DNA from: a virus
IMG/VR virus record: IMGVR_UViG_3300020154_000017
Span: 1-23,012 of that record
Strand: one strand, 5' to 3'
DNA: 23,012 bases
The notes below the pieces were generated by a model. That model saw only the letters and a list, made by a program, of their open reading frames with translations, was not told where the DNA came from and did no database searches. This document shows, piece after piece, positions 13,046-20,943 of this stretch (its first letter is position 1; each line of letters starts with the position of its first letter). A program made the position numbers and the translations under genes.

Positions 13046-13675
13046 TTGGGATCGTACGTTCTCATAAACCCGCCATCAGAGTTGCCGGTCACGCTGGATG
13101 ACCTGGTGGCGGTTCATTTGAAAGTCGATGATACTGATCCGGAGGCTGGACTGATCACTGAGTATATGAACGCTGCGACTGAATTAGTACAAGATTGTAT
13201 TCAGCGTCAACTCATGCAGGCAACTTTCGAATATAGAATGAAAGACTGGAATGAGACTGCGGCCTCAATGTATAAACCATCCGGTTATCTGAAGTTGGAT
13301 AAAGCGCCACTTGTTACAGTGGGATCAGTGAAATACGATGATACCGACAACGTAGAGCAAACACTATCAACATCAGATTATCAGGTTGACACAACAAGCG
13401 TTCCGGGGATGATCCGGTTCATAGGCAATTTACCAGCGGTGTACGACAAACCTAATGCAATTCGTATTCGATTTGTCGCAGGGTATGGTTCGGCGCTGGA
13501 CTCAGCAAGTGCGCAACGAACAGCGATCACAAGTTACGGAGCAAGCCGGGCAAAGATCGCGATACTAAGAGCAACGGCGGACTTCTACGAACAAAGAACC
13601 GATGAATCAAACAAGGCGAAATACAAACTGAATAACAGCGTGGAAAAACTTCTGATACCGCTAAAACTCTATTGA
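13046..13675 (+). CDS. Head-tail connector protein (gp6-like)
   Basis: This 209-aa protein matches the gp6-type head-tail connector family that binds the portal and forms the DNA exit channel. It shows P-V-T-L-D-D-L-V-A-V-H-L-K near the N terminus, then D-D-T-D-P-E-A-G-L-I, A-A-T-E-L-V-Q-D-C-I, and a beta region (F-E-Y-R-M-K-D-W). The C-terminal helix begins I-A-I-L-R-A-T-A-D-F-Y. The start is a TTG: no ATG lies near the conserved N terminus, and AAAGGAA just before 13046 looks like a ribosome-binding site. The stop overlaps the next ATG (TGATG). Confidence 0.85.
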   Translation: MGSYVLINPPSELPVTLDDLVAVHLKVDDTDPEAGLITEYMNAATELVQDCIQRQLMQATFEYRMKDWNETAASMYKPSGYLKLDKAPLVTVGSVKYDDTDNVEQTLSTSDYQVDTTSVPGMIRFIGNLPAVYDKPNAIRIRFVAGYGSALDSASAQRTAITSYGASRAKIAILRATADFYEQRTDESNKAKYKLNNSVEKLLIPLKLY

Positions 13676-14097
13676 TGCTTGAAGGAATTGAGATTGGCGA
13701 ACTGGACACGCGCATAAGAGTTGAAAGCTATTCAACATCGAATCACACGACAACGAATCAGGAGGTAAAAACATGGGCGACACTAAAAACTATTTGGGCT
13801 AAAGAACTCGGCCCATCAAGCCGGGAAAAGTTCGAAGCAAAGCAACAGGTGGCGATAGATGAAACGAGGTTTTTAGTCAGATCCGGTGCGGCGTTCTCTC
13901 TGTTAACGGCTGACAACAGCAACATAACAGTAGACAACACACAGATCACGGCTGACAACTTTGCAGGCACAGTCAGGATCATTGACGAGAAGATGAGAGT
14001 GGTAAGAAGGGGTGAAGTATTGTATATCTCAGGAATTGAAGGGACACCACGCAGGGGCTATGTGATACTGAAAGCAGTAAAGCGGGATAATGGCTAA
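13675..14097 (+). CDS. Head-tail adaptor / joining protein
   Basis: This 140-aa protein resembles the phage head-tail joining family: G-E-L-D-T-R-I-R-V-E-S-Y-S near the start, T-W-A-T-L-K-T-I-W-A-K-E, and E-T-R-F-L-V-R before the C-terminal strands (V-L-Y-I-S-G-I-E). These proteins sit on the connector and receive the tail. Residues 73-101 contain a repeated D-N-x-x-I-T pattern (N-I-T-V-D-N-T-Q-I-T-A-D-N), looking like an insertion in the loop region. A TTG one codon earlier is less likely than the ATG, which overlaps the connector stop. The C terminus overlaps the gp10-like gene by eight bases. Confidence 0.8.
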   Translation: MLEGIEIGELDTRIRVESYSTSNHTTTNQEVKTWATLKTIWAKELGPSSREKFEAKQQVAIDETRFLVRSGAAFSLLTADNSNITVDNTQITADNFAGTVRIIDEKMRVVRRGEVLYISGIEGTPRRGYVILKAVKRDNG

Positions 14098-14536
14098 GAA
14101 GGTTTCAGGGGTCGAGCTTGATGGATTGAAGGAACTGAGAATCTTATTTGAAAAGATGCCCGAAGAAGTCGATGCATCGGTAGTAAGAAATATTGCACGT
14201 AAGCCAGCGAACAAAATCGCGGCATGGGCACGAAAGAAATTCCGGTTTAAGAAATCCGGGAAATCAAAACGATCAATAGGAATACTGAAGGTGAAAAGCC
14301 TAAAGCAGACGTTCCTTGAGATCGGAGTCAAAGGAAGATCACTCGCCTACATCTTCATGTTTTGGCGAGGCATTGAAAGAAAGAAAAAGAGCGGTGCAAG
14401 TACCGGAGAGATTGAAGGTACAGGCAACGTAATCCAGGAGGCGGCCGGCGAACTGGAAACATCAGCGACAAAAGAAATCGCGGTGGACATAAGCAAGGTA
14501 ATAGCAAAGGCGGTTAAGCGCTACGGTAAAAAATGA
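14090..14536 (+). CDS. HK97 gp10-like head-tail / tail protein
   Basis: This 148-aa protein has the features of the gp10-like family found between the adaptor and the tail terminator. There is a basic N terminus (M-A-K-K-V-S-G-V-E-L-D-G-L-K-E-L), then A-R-K-P-A-N-K-I-A-A-W-A-R-K-K, then L-E-I-G-V-K-G-R-S-L-A-Y-I-F and a C-terminal helix (A-V-D-I-S-K-V-I-A-K-A-V). Its exact role in HK97 is tail completion or head-tail joining. It overlaps both neighbours by four to eight bases, so it is translated with them. The assignment is based on sequence pattern and order. Confidence 0.8.
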   Translation: MAKKVSGVELDGLKELRILFEKMPEEVDASVVRNIARKPANKIAAWARKKFRFKKSGKSKRSIGILKVKSLKQTFLEIGVKGRSLAYIFMFWRGIERKKKSGASTGEIEGTGNVIQEAAGELETSATKEIAVDISKVIAKAVKRYGKK

Positions 14537-14934
14537 GTAAAGGAGCGAACGCGGTTTTAGGAATACTTCGCGATGACGCAACGGTAAGCGGAATCATTGA
14601 GAACAACATTTACCGCAATGCCGCGCCACAAGGAAAGGCAGTACCGTACATCGTTGTGGAAGAAGAAAATACAGACCCATTCCCAACAAAGAGCGGGGCG
14701 AGCGCAAAAGATCATGTGTTTGTGAATGTGATTTACTACAGTGATTCGCTTGAAACACTTGACACACTCACCGAAGCAGGACGCGCCGCGCTAGATGAAA
14801 AGGTCGCAGGAACTTATAACAGCGTTCAAGTTGAACAGATAAGATTTCAAGGCCAGAACGATTACGACGAAGAAATTGAAAACCGAACGATATATGTAGT
14901 TGAACAGGCGTATATGGTGAGGGTTGTAAGATAA
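14533..14934 (+). CDS. Tail terminator / completion protein, DUF3168-like
   Basis: This 133-aa protein fits the DUF3168 tail-completion group. It has an N-terminal helix (V-L-G-I-L-R-D-D), I-Y-R-N-A-A-P-Q-G-K-A-V-P-Y-I-V-V-E, then V-F-V-N-V-I-Y-Y-S, and C-terminal strands (Y-V-V-E-Q-A-Y-M-V-R-V-V). Proteins of this type cap the tail tube and set the joining surface to the head. It starts four bases inside the previous gene (ATGA overlap). It is the last gene before the decoration-like and tube proteins, the usual place for this role. Confidence 0.8.
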   Translation: MSKGANAVLGILRDDATVSGIIENNIYRNAAPQGKAVPYIVVEEENTDPFPTKSGASAKDHVFVNVIYYSDSLETLDTLTEAGRAALDEKVAGTYNSVQVEQIRFQGQNDYDEEIENRTIYVVEQAYMVRVVR

Positions 14935-14963
14935 AAAAAGCATTTAAAAAAACATTTCATAAA

Positions 14964-15326
14964 ATGGCTACACTAACACGACAAGAGATAACACAGAGCG
15001 GTCTCGTTGCATCTTATGCAAGTGCTGGCGCGTCTGGCGATGTGGTTGACAACAGGGATGGGAAAACATTCCTGCATGTTAAAAATGAAAATGGCGGATC
15101 GGTCACGGTCACAATCGCAGCACAATCCGACTCACTGGAAGTTCCAGGGTACGGCACGTTAGCAATTGCGGACATTACAGAAGCGGTCGCAGATGGCGCA
15201 GAGGCGTTCATTGGCCCTGTCCCTAGAAACGCTTACAACAACGCAAGTCATCAACTTGAAGTCAGTTACTCGGCAACAAGCAGTGTAACAATTGCAGCCT
15301 TATACATCGACCAACAACCTGTTTAA
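14964..15326 (+). CDS. Decoration-like beta protein
   Basis: This 120-aa protein is predicted all-beta. It has D-N-R-D-G-K-T-F-L-H-V-K-N-E-N-G-G, then T-V-T-I-A-A, and a P-G-Y-G-T-L turn. The conserved-looking F-I-G-P-V-P-R-N-A-Y-N-N is followed by L-E-V-S-Y-S-A-T and a final hydrophobic strand. Similar small proteins occur in phage structural blocks and are thought to be head decoration or tail-associated. No signal peptide is present, in contrast to the gene at 12356. An A-rich leader without a strong Shine-Dalgarno precedes the ATG. It lies between the terminator and tube genes, suggesting a tail-associated role. Confidence 0.65.
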   Translation: MATLTRQEITQSGLVASYASAGASGDVVDNRDGKTFLHVKNENGGSVTVTIAAQSDSLEVPGYGTLAIADITEAVADGAEAFIGPVPRNAYNNASHQLEVSYSATSSVTIAALYIDQQPV

Positions 15327-15346
15327 CATAAAAACATCAAAAGACA

Positions 15347-15778
15347 ATGGCAACAGTAGCACCTACTGACGGAACAGACTTACCGCTAAAGATCAGCGAT
15401 ACCTCTACAGCAGTGGAGATTGTAAACCTGGTGAGTAATTCTACATCACGGACAACTGACACGCGGGGGACAACAACGAAACAATCCGGTACTCACAAGG
15501 AGTACGTCGCAACGCGGCACGACATGACTCATGAATTTGAGGGATTGTACACTACAACTGACGATGCTAGTAAAACATCATTTGATCAACTCGATACATG
15601 GAGACGCGCAGGAACTGTGATCTATTGGGAGAAAGGAACCGGTGTAAGTGGCACTCGTAAAGAATCAGGCCGTGGTATTATCGTATCACTTGATGATGAT
15701 GCGCCTGACGGCGATAACGTAACCTTCTCTGGTTCTATTCAGAACACAGGAGATCCGACAATAACAACCTACGCTTAA
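15347..15778 (+). CDS. Major tail (tube) protein, TP901-1-like
   Basis: This 143-aa protein fits the TP901-1-type major tail protein group that polymerises to form the tail tube. Features include an N-terminal T-D-L-P-L-K-I-S-D segment and V-N-L-V-S-N-S-T-S-R-T-T-D-T-R-G. The central R-H-D-M-T-H-E-F-E-G-L and L-D-T-W-R-R-A-G-T-V-I-Y-W-E are followed by a C-terminal strand pair (V-T-F-S-G-S-I-Q-N-T-G). The length is usual. It lies 20 bases after the decoration-like gene and just before the chaperone pair, the standard order. The assignment combines pattern and position; tube proteins are poorly conserved. Confidence 0.85.
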   Translation: MATVAPTDGTDLPLKISDTSTAVEIVNLVSNSTSRTTDTRGTTTKQSGTHKEYVATRHDMTHEFEGLYTTTDDASKTSFDQLDTWRRAGTVIYWEKGTGVSGTRKESGRGIIVSLDDDAPDGDNVTFSGSIQNTGDPTITTYA

Positions 15779-15794
15779 ACCGGAGTCGAACTTT

Positions 15795-16154
15795 ATGACT
15801 AGTGATTTAATAAAACTTTCCGGTAAAGATTACCCGATTCGTTTCGATATGGCTGCACTTAAAGAATACAAGGCTATAACGAACAACGATGTGCTTTCCG
15901 GTTTCGAAAACACCACTGACAATATCATTACGCTTGCGTACTGTGTTTTGAAAAGTGGACATCGTTTCAATAACCCGACAAATGAATTTCAGTTTTCAAT
16001 CGAACAAGTATCAGGACTGATTGAGGTTGCCGATATCCCCAAGATCACAAAGAAACTTTTACAGTCACTCGGTATTGATGTTGACAAAATAAACAAACAA
16101 GTAAAGGAAATCGAACCGACCGATGAGTCGGGGGAAGTATATGGGATAGCCTGA
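15795..16154 (+). CDS. Tail assembly chaperone G (zero-frame product)
   Basis: This 119-aa helical protein, following the tube protein and preceding the tape measure, is the expected tail assembly chaperone of long-tailed phages. It has S-G-K-D-Y-P-I-R-F-D-M-A-A-L-K-E-Y and F-Q-F-S-I-E-Q-V-S-G-L, then a long helix (K-I-T-K-K-L-L-Q-S-L-G-I-D). It ends in an acidic tail (E-I-E-P-T-D-E-S-G-E-V-Y-G-I-A). In lambda-like tails the chaperone G coats the tape measure, and a minor G-T fusion is made by -1 frameshifting. That arrangement is visible here: the tail overlaps a T-type reading frame and carries a run of five G followed by a stem. Confidence 0.88.
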   Translation: MTSDLIKLSGKDYPIRFDMAALKEYKAITNNDVLSGFENTTDNIITLAYCVLKSGHRFNNPTNEFQFSIEQVSGLIEVADIPKITKKLLQSLGIDVDKINKQVKEIEPTDESGEVYGIA

Positions 16155-16186
16155 TAAAAATTGCCATCGGGAAAATTGGGCTATCC
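16130..16186 (+). promoter_or_regulatory. Programmed -1 frameshift signal for G-T chaperone
   Basis: The heptamer G GGG GAA (16130-16136) has the zero-frame Gly codon GGG, which re-pairs perfectly after a one-base backward slip; the A-site codon re-pairs only in part. Seven bases downstream, GGATAGCC (16144-16151) and GGCTATCC (16179-16186) form a perfect 8-bp stem, extendable by three more pairs (two wobbles) around the G stop codon. The spacer fits known stimulatory structures. The T frame is closed upstream by TGA at 16124-16126, so the shift must occur between 16127 and the G stop at 16152. The efficiency is unknown. Confidence 0.8.
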
Positions 16187-16462
16187 GTCAGAGATTTTTA
16201 CGAGATGGAACTAAGGGAGTTATCCCTCGCAATAGATGGGTACAAAGAAGATAGGGCATCGCAGTTTCAAGACTTAATGTATGCTTCGCGCATTGTTGCG
16301 TTTTGGGCAGCAGCCCCACACTTACCAAAGAAAGCCAGGATAAAAAAGCCAGCAGACTTATTTGAGCTTCCCGGCGATAAGGAAGCTAAAAAGGATAGAG
16401 TTAAAAGAATGAAGCCGATTCAAAGGATAGACAGATCAGATGCAAAGCAATCTAACGGTTAA
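16133..16462 (+). CDS. Tail assembly chaperone T extension (GT fusion)
   Basis: This frame encodes the T part, read after a -1 shift from G. The frame is G-x-x-W-D-S-L-I-K-I-A-I-G-K-I-G-L-S-V-R-D-F-Y, then E-L-R-E-L-S-L-A-I-D-G-Y-K, A-F-W-A-A-A-P, and a basic tail. The W-D-x-L then L-G-L then R-E-L pattern is typical of phage chaperone T domains. There is no ATG near its start; the first is at 16205, in the middle of the conserved part, so annotation from that ATG would be truncated. The fusion would be about 222 aa (113 from G, 109 here). The gene overlaps the tape measure start by 23 bases. In lambda the fusion helps recruit the tube protein to the tape measure. Confidence 0.82.
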   Translation, partial: GSIWDSLIKIAIGKIGLSVRDFYEMELRELSLAIDGYKEDRASQFQDLMYASRIVAFWAAAPHLPKKARIKKPADLFELPGDKEAKKDRVKRMKPIQRIDRSDAKQSNG

Positions 16463-18149
16463 GATAGGCGCAGATGTAGATCAGCTACGAAAGGGGTTGA
16501 ATGATGCGACGTCGCATCTTAATTCATTCAATAAAAACATCGGAAGGATTGGAGGAATGATCGCCGGTGCGTTTGCTGTTTCATCGTTAGTAAGTTTCGG
16601 TAAAGAAGTATTCAACACAACCGCTAAGTTTCAAAAGTTTGAGGCGGTACTAACCAACACACTCGGAAGTAACGGAGCGGCAAAAGCGGCTCTAAATCAG
16701 ATCACAGAGTTTGCATCGAAAACGCCTTACCAGGTTGATGAACTCACCGCATCATTCGTAAAACTCGCTAATCAAGGGTTTATTCCTACAATGAATCAGA
16801 TGACATCATTGGGGGATTTAGCCTCAGCGATGGGTAAATCATTCGATCAACTAGCAGAGGCAATTATAGATGCTCAGACAGGGGAATTTGAACGCTTAAA
16901 AGAGTTTGGTATTCGCGCAAGCAAGCAAGGCGATAAAGTCACATTTACATTTAAGGGAGTCCAAACGCAAGTTGATTTCACCTCGCAATCAATTCGGGAT
17001 TACATCTTATCGCTAGGGCAGATAGAAGGTGTTACAGGTGGAATGGCCGCGCAATCGCAAACTTTAGGCGGCGGGCTTTCAAATCTTGAAGACTCTTTTG
17101 AGCAGTTGAAAAAAGCAATTGGTGAGGCTGCGAATAGTGGCGGTCTCTTTTCAATGGCTCTGGATGCTATCGCAGGCGGCGTTAATCGGATAACAAAAGC
17201 ATTAAGCACAACGCCGGAAGATGTAAAGAAAATGGCTGATGGCGTTCGTGTTCTTCAGGAGATGAGACGTGAAGCCGCGCGCGTAGGTGATATTGATAAG
17301 TGGGTTGAACTGAATAACATAATCAAGGCGGGAACGGAAGAAATCAGAAAATACTACGATGCACATATAAAAGGAGAGGAACAGCTCGATAAAAAGCGTG
17401 AAGAAGTAGAAAAGAAAAATCAAAAAAGGCGCGGCCCCGCACCTAACACTATGCTTTCAGTCGATCCTTCAAGGTTCGCTCCTGAAACCGGAATGACTAC
17501 CTCAACCCAAAAAGGATATGACTTTCTTGACGCAACAGCGGGACTTGCAAAAGCAACCGCCGCGATAAAAAAGAATTTTGCTGATCAGCAACAAGCGATG
17601 CTAACACATCAAATGAAGCTATCTGAATTTGGAATCTATTGGACAGAGTATTGGGCGGGAATGGGAGTCGCTGCGATCAACGCTGCGCCGATTATAAACC
17701 AAGCTTTCATTGACTTAGCATCTGGATTAGGGGAGGCTCTTGGGAACATGGCATCAGGTGTTGGGGGAGCGGAGCAAATATCAGCAGTCCTCTTAGGGAC
17801 ATTTGGTAATATGTGCGTTCAACTCGGTCAACTTGCTATCGCGACAGGTATTGGTGTTGAGGGGATCAAAAGAGCATTGCAGAGCCTTAACCCTTACGTA
17901 GCTATCGCGGCGGGTGTTGCACTCGTGGCACTTGGAAAAGTTGTGAGTAATAGAGCGGCTAAGATCGCAAAGGGTGGATCCGGTGGCGGTGGTGGTGGAT
18001 CAGTATCGGGGGGAGGCGCGCCTTCGCGATTAGAAACCCGTGATGCTGGCGAACGAATACAATTAGGCGGCGAGGTTGAAATCAATGGCGAAAAACTTCG
18101 CATTGTATTGAAGAACGTCGATAATAAAAATAAAGCAAGGCGTGGCTAG
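16440..18149 (+). CDS. Tape measure protein
   Basis: This 569-aa protein follows the chaperones and sets the tail length. The N terminus has the usual D-V-D-Q-L-R-K-G-L-N-D-A segment and a hydrophobic stretch (about 35-55, I-G-G-M-I-A-G-A-F-A-V). Then comes a conserved tape measure region with A-V-L-T-N-T-L-G-S, A-S-K-T-P-Y-Q-V-D-E-L and F-E-R-L-K-E-F-G-I. A charged coiled region (about 300-325) precedes a second hydrophobic region (about 450-505). A Gly-rich stretch (about 515-533) separates the last 35 residues. At roughly 1.5 angstroms per residue the tail would be about 85 nm, a general rule and not a measurement. The start is the ATG at 16440. Confidence 0.88.
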   Translation: MQSNLTVKIGADVDQLRKGLNDATSHLNSFNKNIGRIGGMIAGAFAVSSLVSFGKEVFNTTAKFQKFEAVLTNTLGSNGAAKAALNQITEFASKTPYQVDELTASFVKLANQGFIPTMNQMTSLGDLASAMGKSFDQLAEAIIDAQTGEFERLKEFGIRASKQGDKVTFTFKGVQTQVDFTSQSIRDYILSLGQIEGVTGGMAAQSQTLGGGLSNLEDSFEQLKKAIGEAANSGGLFSMALDAIAGGVNRITKALSTTPEDVKKMADGVRVLQEMRREAARVGDIDKWVELNNIIKAGTEEIRKYYDAHIKGEEQLDKKREEVEKKNQKRRGPAPNTMLSVDPSRFAPETGMTTSTQKGYDFLDATAGLAKATAAIKKNFADQQQAMLTHQMKLSEFGIYWTEYWAGMGVAAINAAPIINQAFIDLASGLGEALGNMASGVGGAEQISAVLLGTFGNMCVQLGQLAIATGIGVEGIKRALQSLNPYVAIAAGVALVALGKVVSNRAAKIAKGGSGGGGGGSVSGGGAPSRLETRDAGERIQLGGEVEINGEKLRIVLKNVDNKNKARRG

Positions 18150-20937
18150 GAATATCATCTATACGATCACATTACTTAAAACGAGGGCATTGTTTGCGCC
18201 TGGTACGGTGTTCCGTTCGTATTGGGATGATGTTGATGAAGCCATTGAGGTGACAGCAGCAACCAGCTACACAACGGAAGAAACAGATTATACCCCGGGC
18301 AGCGTTCCAACACTAGGAACCGAGAACACAGACTACACGCGTGTAGATCATAAGTTGGTTTTTTGTGATGGAACCACCCAAATATACTTTACACCAAAAA
18401 ACAATGGGCCCTACGCAGTAAAAAAAGAACTGTTAAACTCTCCTTTGTGTCAGGTCGGCGCGGCGTGTGATATTGAAATAGCCGACAATCCTGTGATCAC
18501 AAAAGCATCAAGTGAATCGGCGAATGACGGCGCGTTAGAGATCACGGTCACTAGTACAAACGGCATAATCAAAGTTGCTCTTTTTGATTTTGATTATGCA
18601 ACAGAGGGCACAACAGTTTCGACGGGCGCACCTTATACATTTTCTAATCTCGTCCCTGGTCAATACACAGTTTACGCTAAAGACGAAGGCGGATGTGTAG
18701 ATATTATGCCTGTAAGGATTTCTTATGAAGGTAATTATCAACTACGATATGTCTCTGAATGGAAAGACATTCACGCCAACGGCACCAACGGATTCGACCA
18801 TAAGATTGAAATCTTAGAACTGGATTACAGCGGTGATACCGAAACGCTGTTAGCAGATAACGAAGAAGGATCACCATTTACGCGTACACTTCACGCCAGC
18901 GGCGAGAATAAGTTTTACACGATCAGAGCAACAAGTATATCATTTCGTTTTATAACTACAACGAGTTTCGGTTATGAAAACCTTTTCGCTGAGAACGAAA
19001 GACAATTTCAGGTAAAACATTATATCGACTTTGGTTCTGGTTATGAAATGGATTTTAAGGGATATCAGATTCCGTTTCTATGGAATGCGCAATACATCAA
19101 AGAGCCATATACGATCACAATTGAAGCAACGGACGGTCTGGCTAATCTAAAAGATTTAGATTTTGTTGATGAGAGCGGAAATAATTACAGGACTAGTTTA
19201 CCTGCAATTGAAATCATCGCTTCAATCGTACGAAAATTGGATCTGGAGATTAATATCCGCTCCGCGATCAATATGTACGAAGATACTTTTGATGCCACCG
19301 ACGCAGATGGCCCACTTGCGCAAGCGCATTACGACACTTCGGTATTTTACGATAAAGACAAGCCGTGGAAATGTGACGAAGTTTTAATAAGCATTTTACA
19401 GGAATATCGCGGCGGCGCATGCATCGCGCAGGCAGACGGTAAGTGGGTTGTTTGGTGTCCAGAAGAATTGACTGGCGACACAGTGGATTACAGGGAATTT
19501 ACAGAACATGCCGTTTATGATTCAAACGGATCACTTGATGCCGCAGTAGATATTGATTGGGCTGGCGCAACAGATAGGCTAGTGTTTGCCGATCAAAGCG
19601 CAGTTATGGATATGCTTCCATCTTATGGAAAGATTATAATCACACAAAAACTAATTGCAAAAAAGAGCTTATTAAGGTCTTATTCTTTTGAAGAGACAGA
19701 TTTACCACCAGCAAATCTATTGCAGTTTTTTAGAGGATGGAATGTTTTGGTGGTAACAGGCACGAACATAACATGGGGACATGAAGACGTTGATCGCGGG
19801 GAAAGTAAGGGCGCACTTTATGTAAACTTCAACCACGGGGATCAGGCGGAACTACTGATTTACAACGTGCGTGATTCGTTGATGATAAGTAATACAGACT
19901 GGCTACTTTTTGGTTTTGACTACCTGGTAGACCAGGCAATTGCGCGTCCTTATACTCGATTCAGATATAAGCTAAAAATAGGGGACTACTATTATAACAC
20001 AATCGATCTCGGTGAAAATTGGAGTTCTTCTGATCCTGGTTATAACGAAATCTATTTCACTGAATACAACGCTTGGAAGACTTACGAGTTTCGTATACCC
20101 ATGGTGCAATGGCCAGGAGACTCATCCGATGATCAGGATATTGAGTTTTACATGTTGTTCGATAATCAATGGGATGAAGATCACGGCAGCCTTGCAAGTT
20201 TAAAAGGAGAGGTTACAATGAGTAAACATGTCGCGGTTAGAAGGGTAGTAAAAGACGGTGATGTATATAGGTTTTATAAATCACGTTACTCGCAGGGTGG
20301 AGCCAATGAACCGGAGTTAGTTTATCCAAATGATTATTCATCAACCGCTCCTGTAAATATAACAGCGTGGGAACAGACAGACGAAATCGATTCTTCCTTA
20401 CCGTCAACACGAGGATTTTTAATTGATAACGTAATTCTGCGTGTTCTTCCTGATGGACTCGAAACAAAATCGGAGAATGTAATTCCAATTGTTTTAAATA
20501 AGAATAATAAACGCGTTTATGAATTAACAATTCACCACGGTGATTGCCCTACGGATATTATCAACGCAAAATACGCGTACACAAACTACATAAGAGATCA
20601 AAACGGTAATCCTACAAGCGCATGGACGCGTGATGGTTTTCCGGAATCACAAACGATTCAAAGCATCTTACTAGCATCGTTAGCAGCACAGTTTAAAAAA
20701 TCCAGTCGCCGGCTTACCGGAACACTCATTGGTGATAAGTACCTGAAACCATATTCAGTGCTTCGCGAACAAGGCGATAGTGGGAGGAGGTATTTGTGTC
20801 AAGGTTACGATCAGCTTGCAAATATAAACGAGTATGTAATTGACGGGTACGAATTAAAAAATCCATCGGGTAGCGATAGTGTAGTTCCGTTTAGCGGAGC
20901 ATTTGACCCGCAGGCATTTGGTATTGATTATGATTAA
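18142..20937 (+). CDS. Large tail-tip / baseplate protein with SprB-like domain
   Basis: This 931-aa protein is the first gene after the tape measure, a place held by distal tail or tail-tip hub proteins. It starts at a GTG overlapping the tape measure stop by eight bases. Residues 1-105 are a variable N-terminal region with a Cys pair. Residues 108-195 resemble the Bacteroidota SprB repeat: N-D-G-A-L-E-I-T-V, then Y-T-F-S-N-L-V-P-G-Q-Y-T-V-Y, then G-G-C-V-D. The following part (about 200-530) contains a likely hub fold (H-K-I-E-I-L-E-L-D-Y and Y-T-I-T-I-E-A-T-D-G-L). The rest is beta-rich and ends in L-C-Q-G-Y-D. It probably opens the host envelope; no enzymatic motif was seen. Confidence 0.75.
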   Translation: MARNIIYTITLLKTRALFAPGTVFRSYWDDVDEAIEVTAATSYTTEETDYTPGSVPTLGTENTDYTRVDHKLVFCDGTTQIYFTPKNNGPYAVKKELLNSPLCQVGAACDIEIADNPVITKASSESANDGALEITVTSTNGIIKVALFDFDYATEGTTVSTGAPYTFSNLVPGQYTVYAKDEGGCVDIMPVRISYEGNYQLRYVSEWKDIHANGTNGFDHKIEILELDYSGDTETLLADNEEGSPFTRTLHASGENKFYTIRATSISFRFITTTSFGYENLFAENERQFQVKHYIDFGSGYEMDFKGYQIPFLWNAQYIKEPYTITIEATDGLANLKDLDFVDESGNNYRTSLPAIEIIASIVRKLDLEINIRSAINMYEDTFDATDADGPLAQAHYDTSVFYDKDKPWKCDEVLISILQEYRGGACIAQADGKWVVWCPEELTGDTVDYREFTEHAVYDSNGSLDAAVDIDWAGATDRLVFADQSAVMDMLPSYGKIIITQKLIAKKSLLRSYSFEETDLPPANLLQFFRGWNVLVVTGTNITWGHEDVDRGESKGALYVNFNHGDQAELLIYNVRDSLMISNTDWLLFGFDYLVDQAIARPYTRFRYKLKIGDYYYNTIDLGENWSSSDPGYNEIYFTEYNAWKTYEFRIPMVQWPGDSSDDQDIEFYMLFDNQWDEDHGSLASLKGEVTMSKHVAVRRVVKDGDVYRFYKSRYSQGGANEPELVYPNDYSSTAPVNITAWEQTDEIDSSLPSTRGFLIDNVILRVLPDGLETKSENVIPIVLNKNNKRVYELTIHHGDCPTDIINAKYAYTNYIRDQNGNPTSAWTRDGFPESQTIQSILLASLAAQFKKSSRRLTGTLIGDKYLKPYSVLREQGDSGRRYLCQGYDQLANINEYVIDGYELKNPSGSDSVVPFSGAFDPQAFGIDYD

Positions 20938-20943
20938 AGGAAA

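Noticed and set aside
16205-16462. Stand-alone 85-aa gene starting at the ATG at 16205.
   Set aside because: The conserved T-chaperone pattern begins about 60 bases further upstream in the same frame without a start codon, so the real product is the GT fusion.
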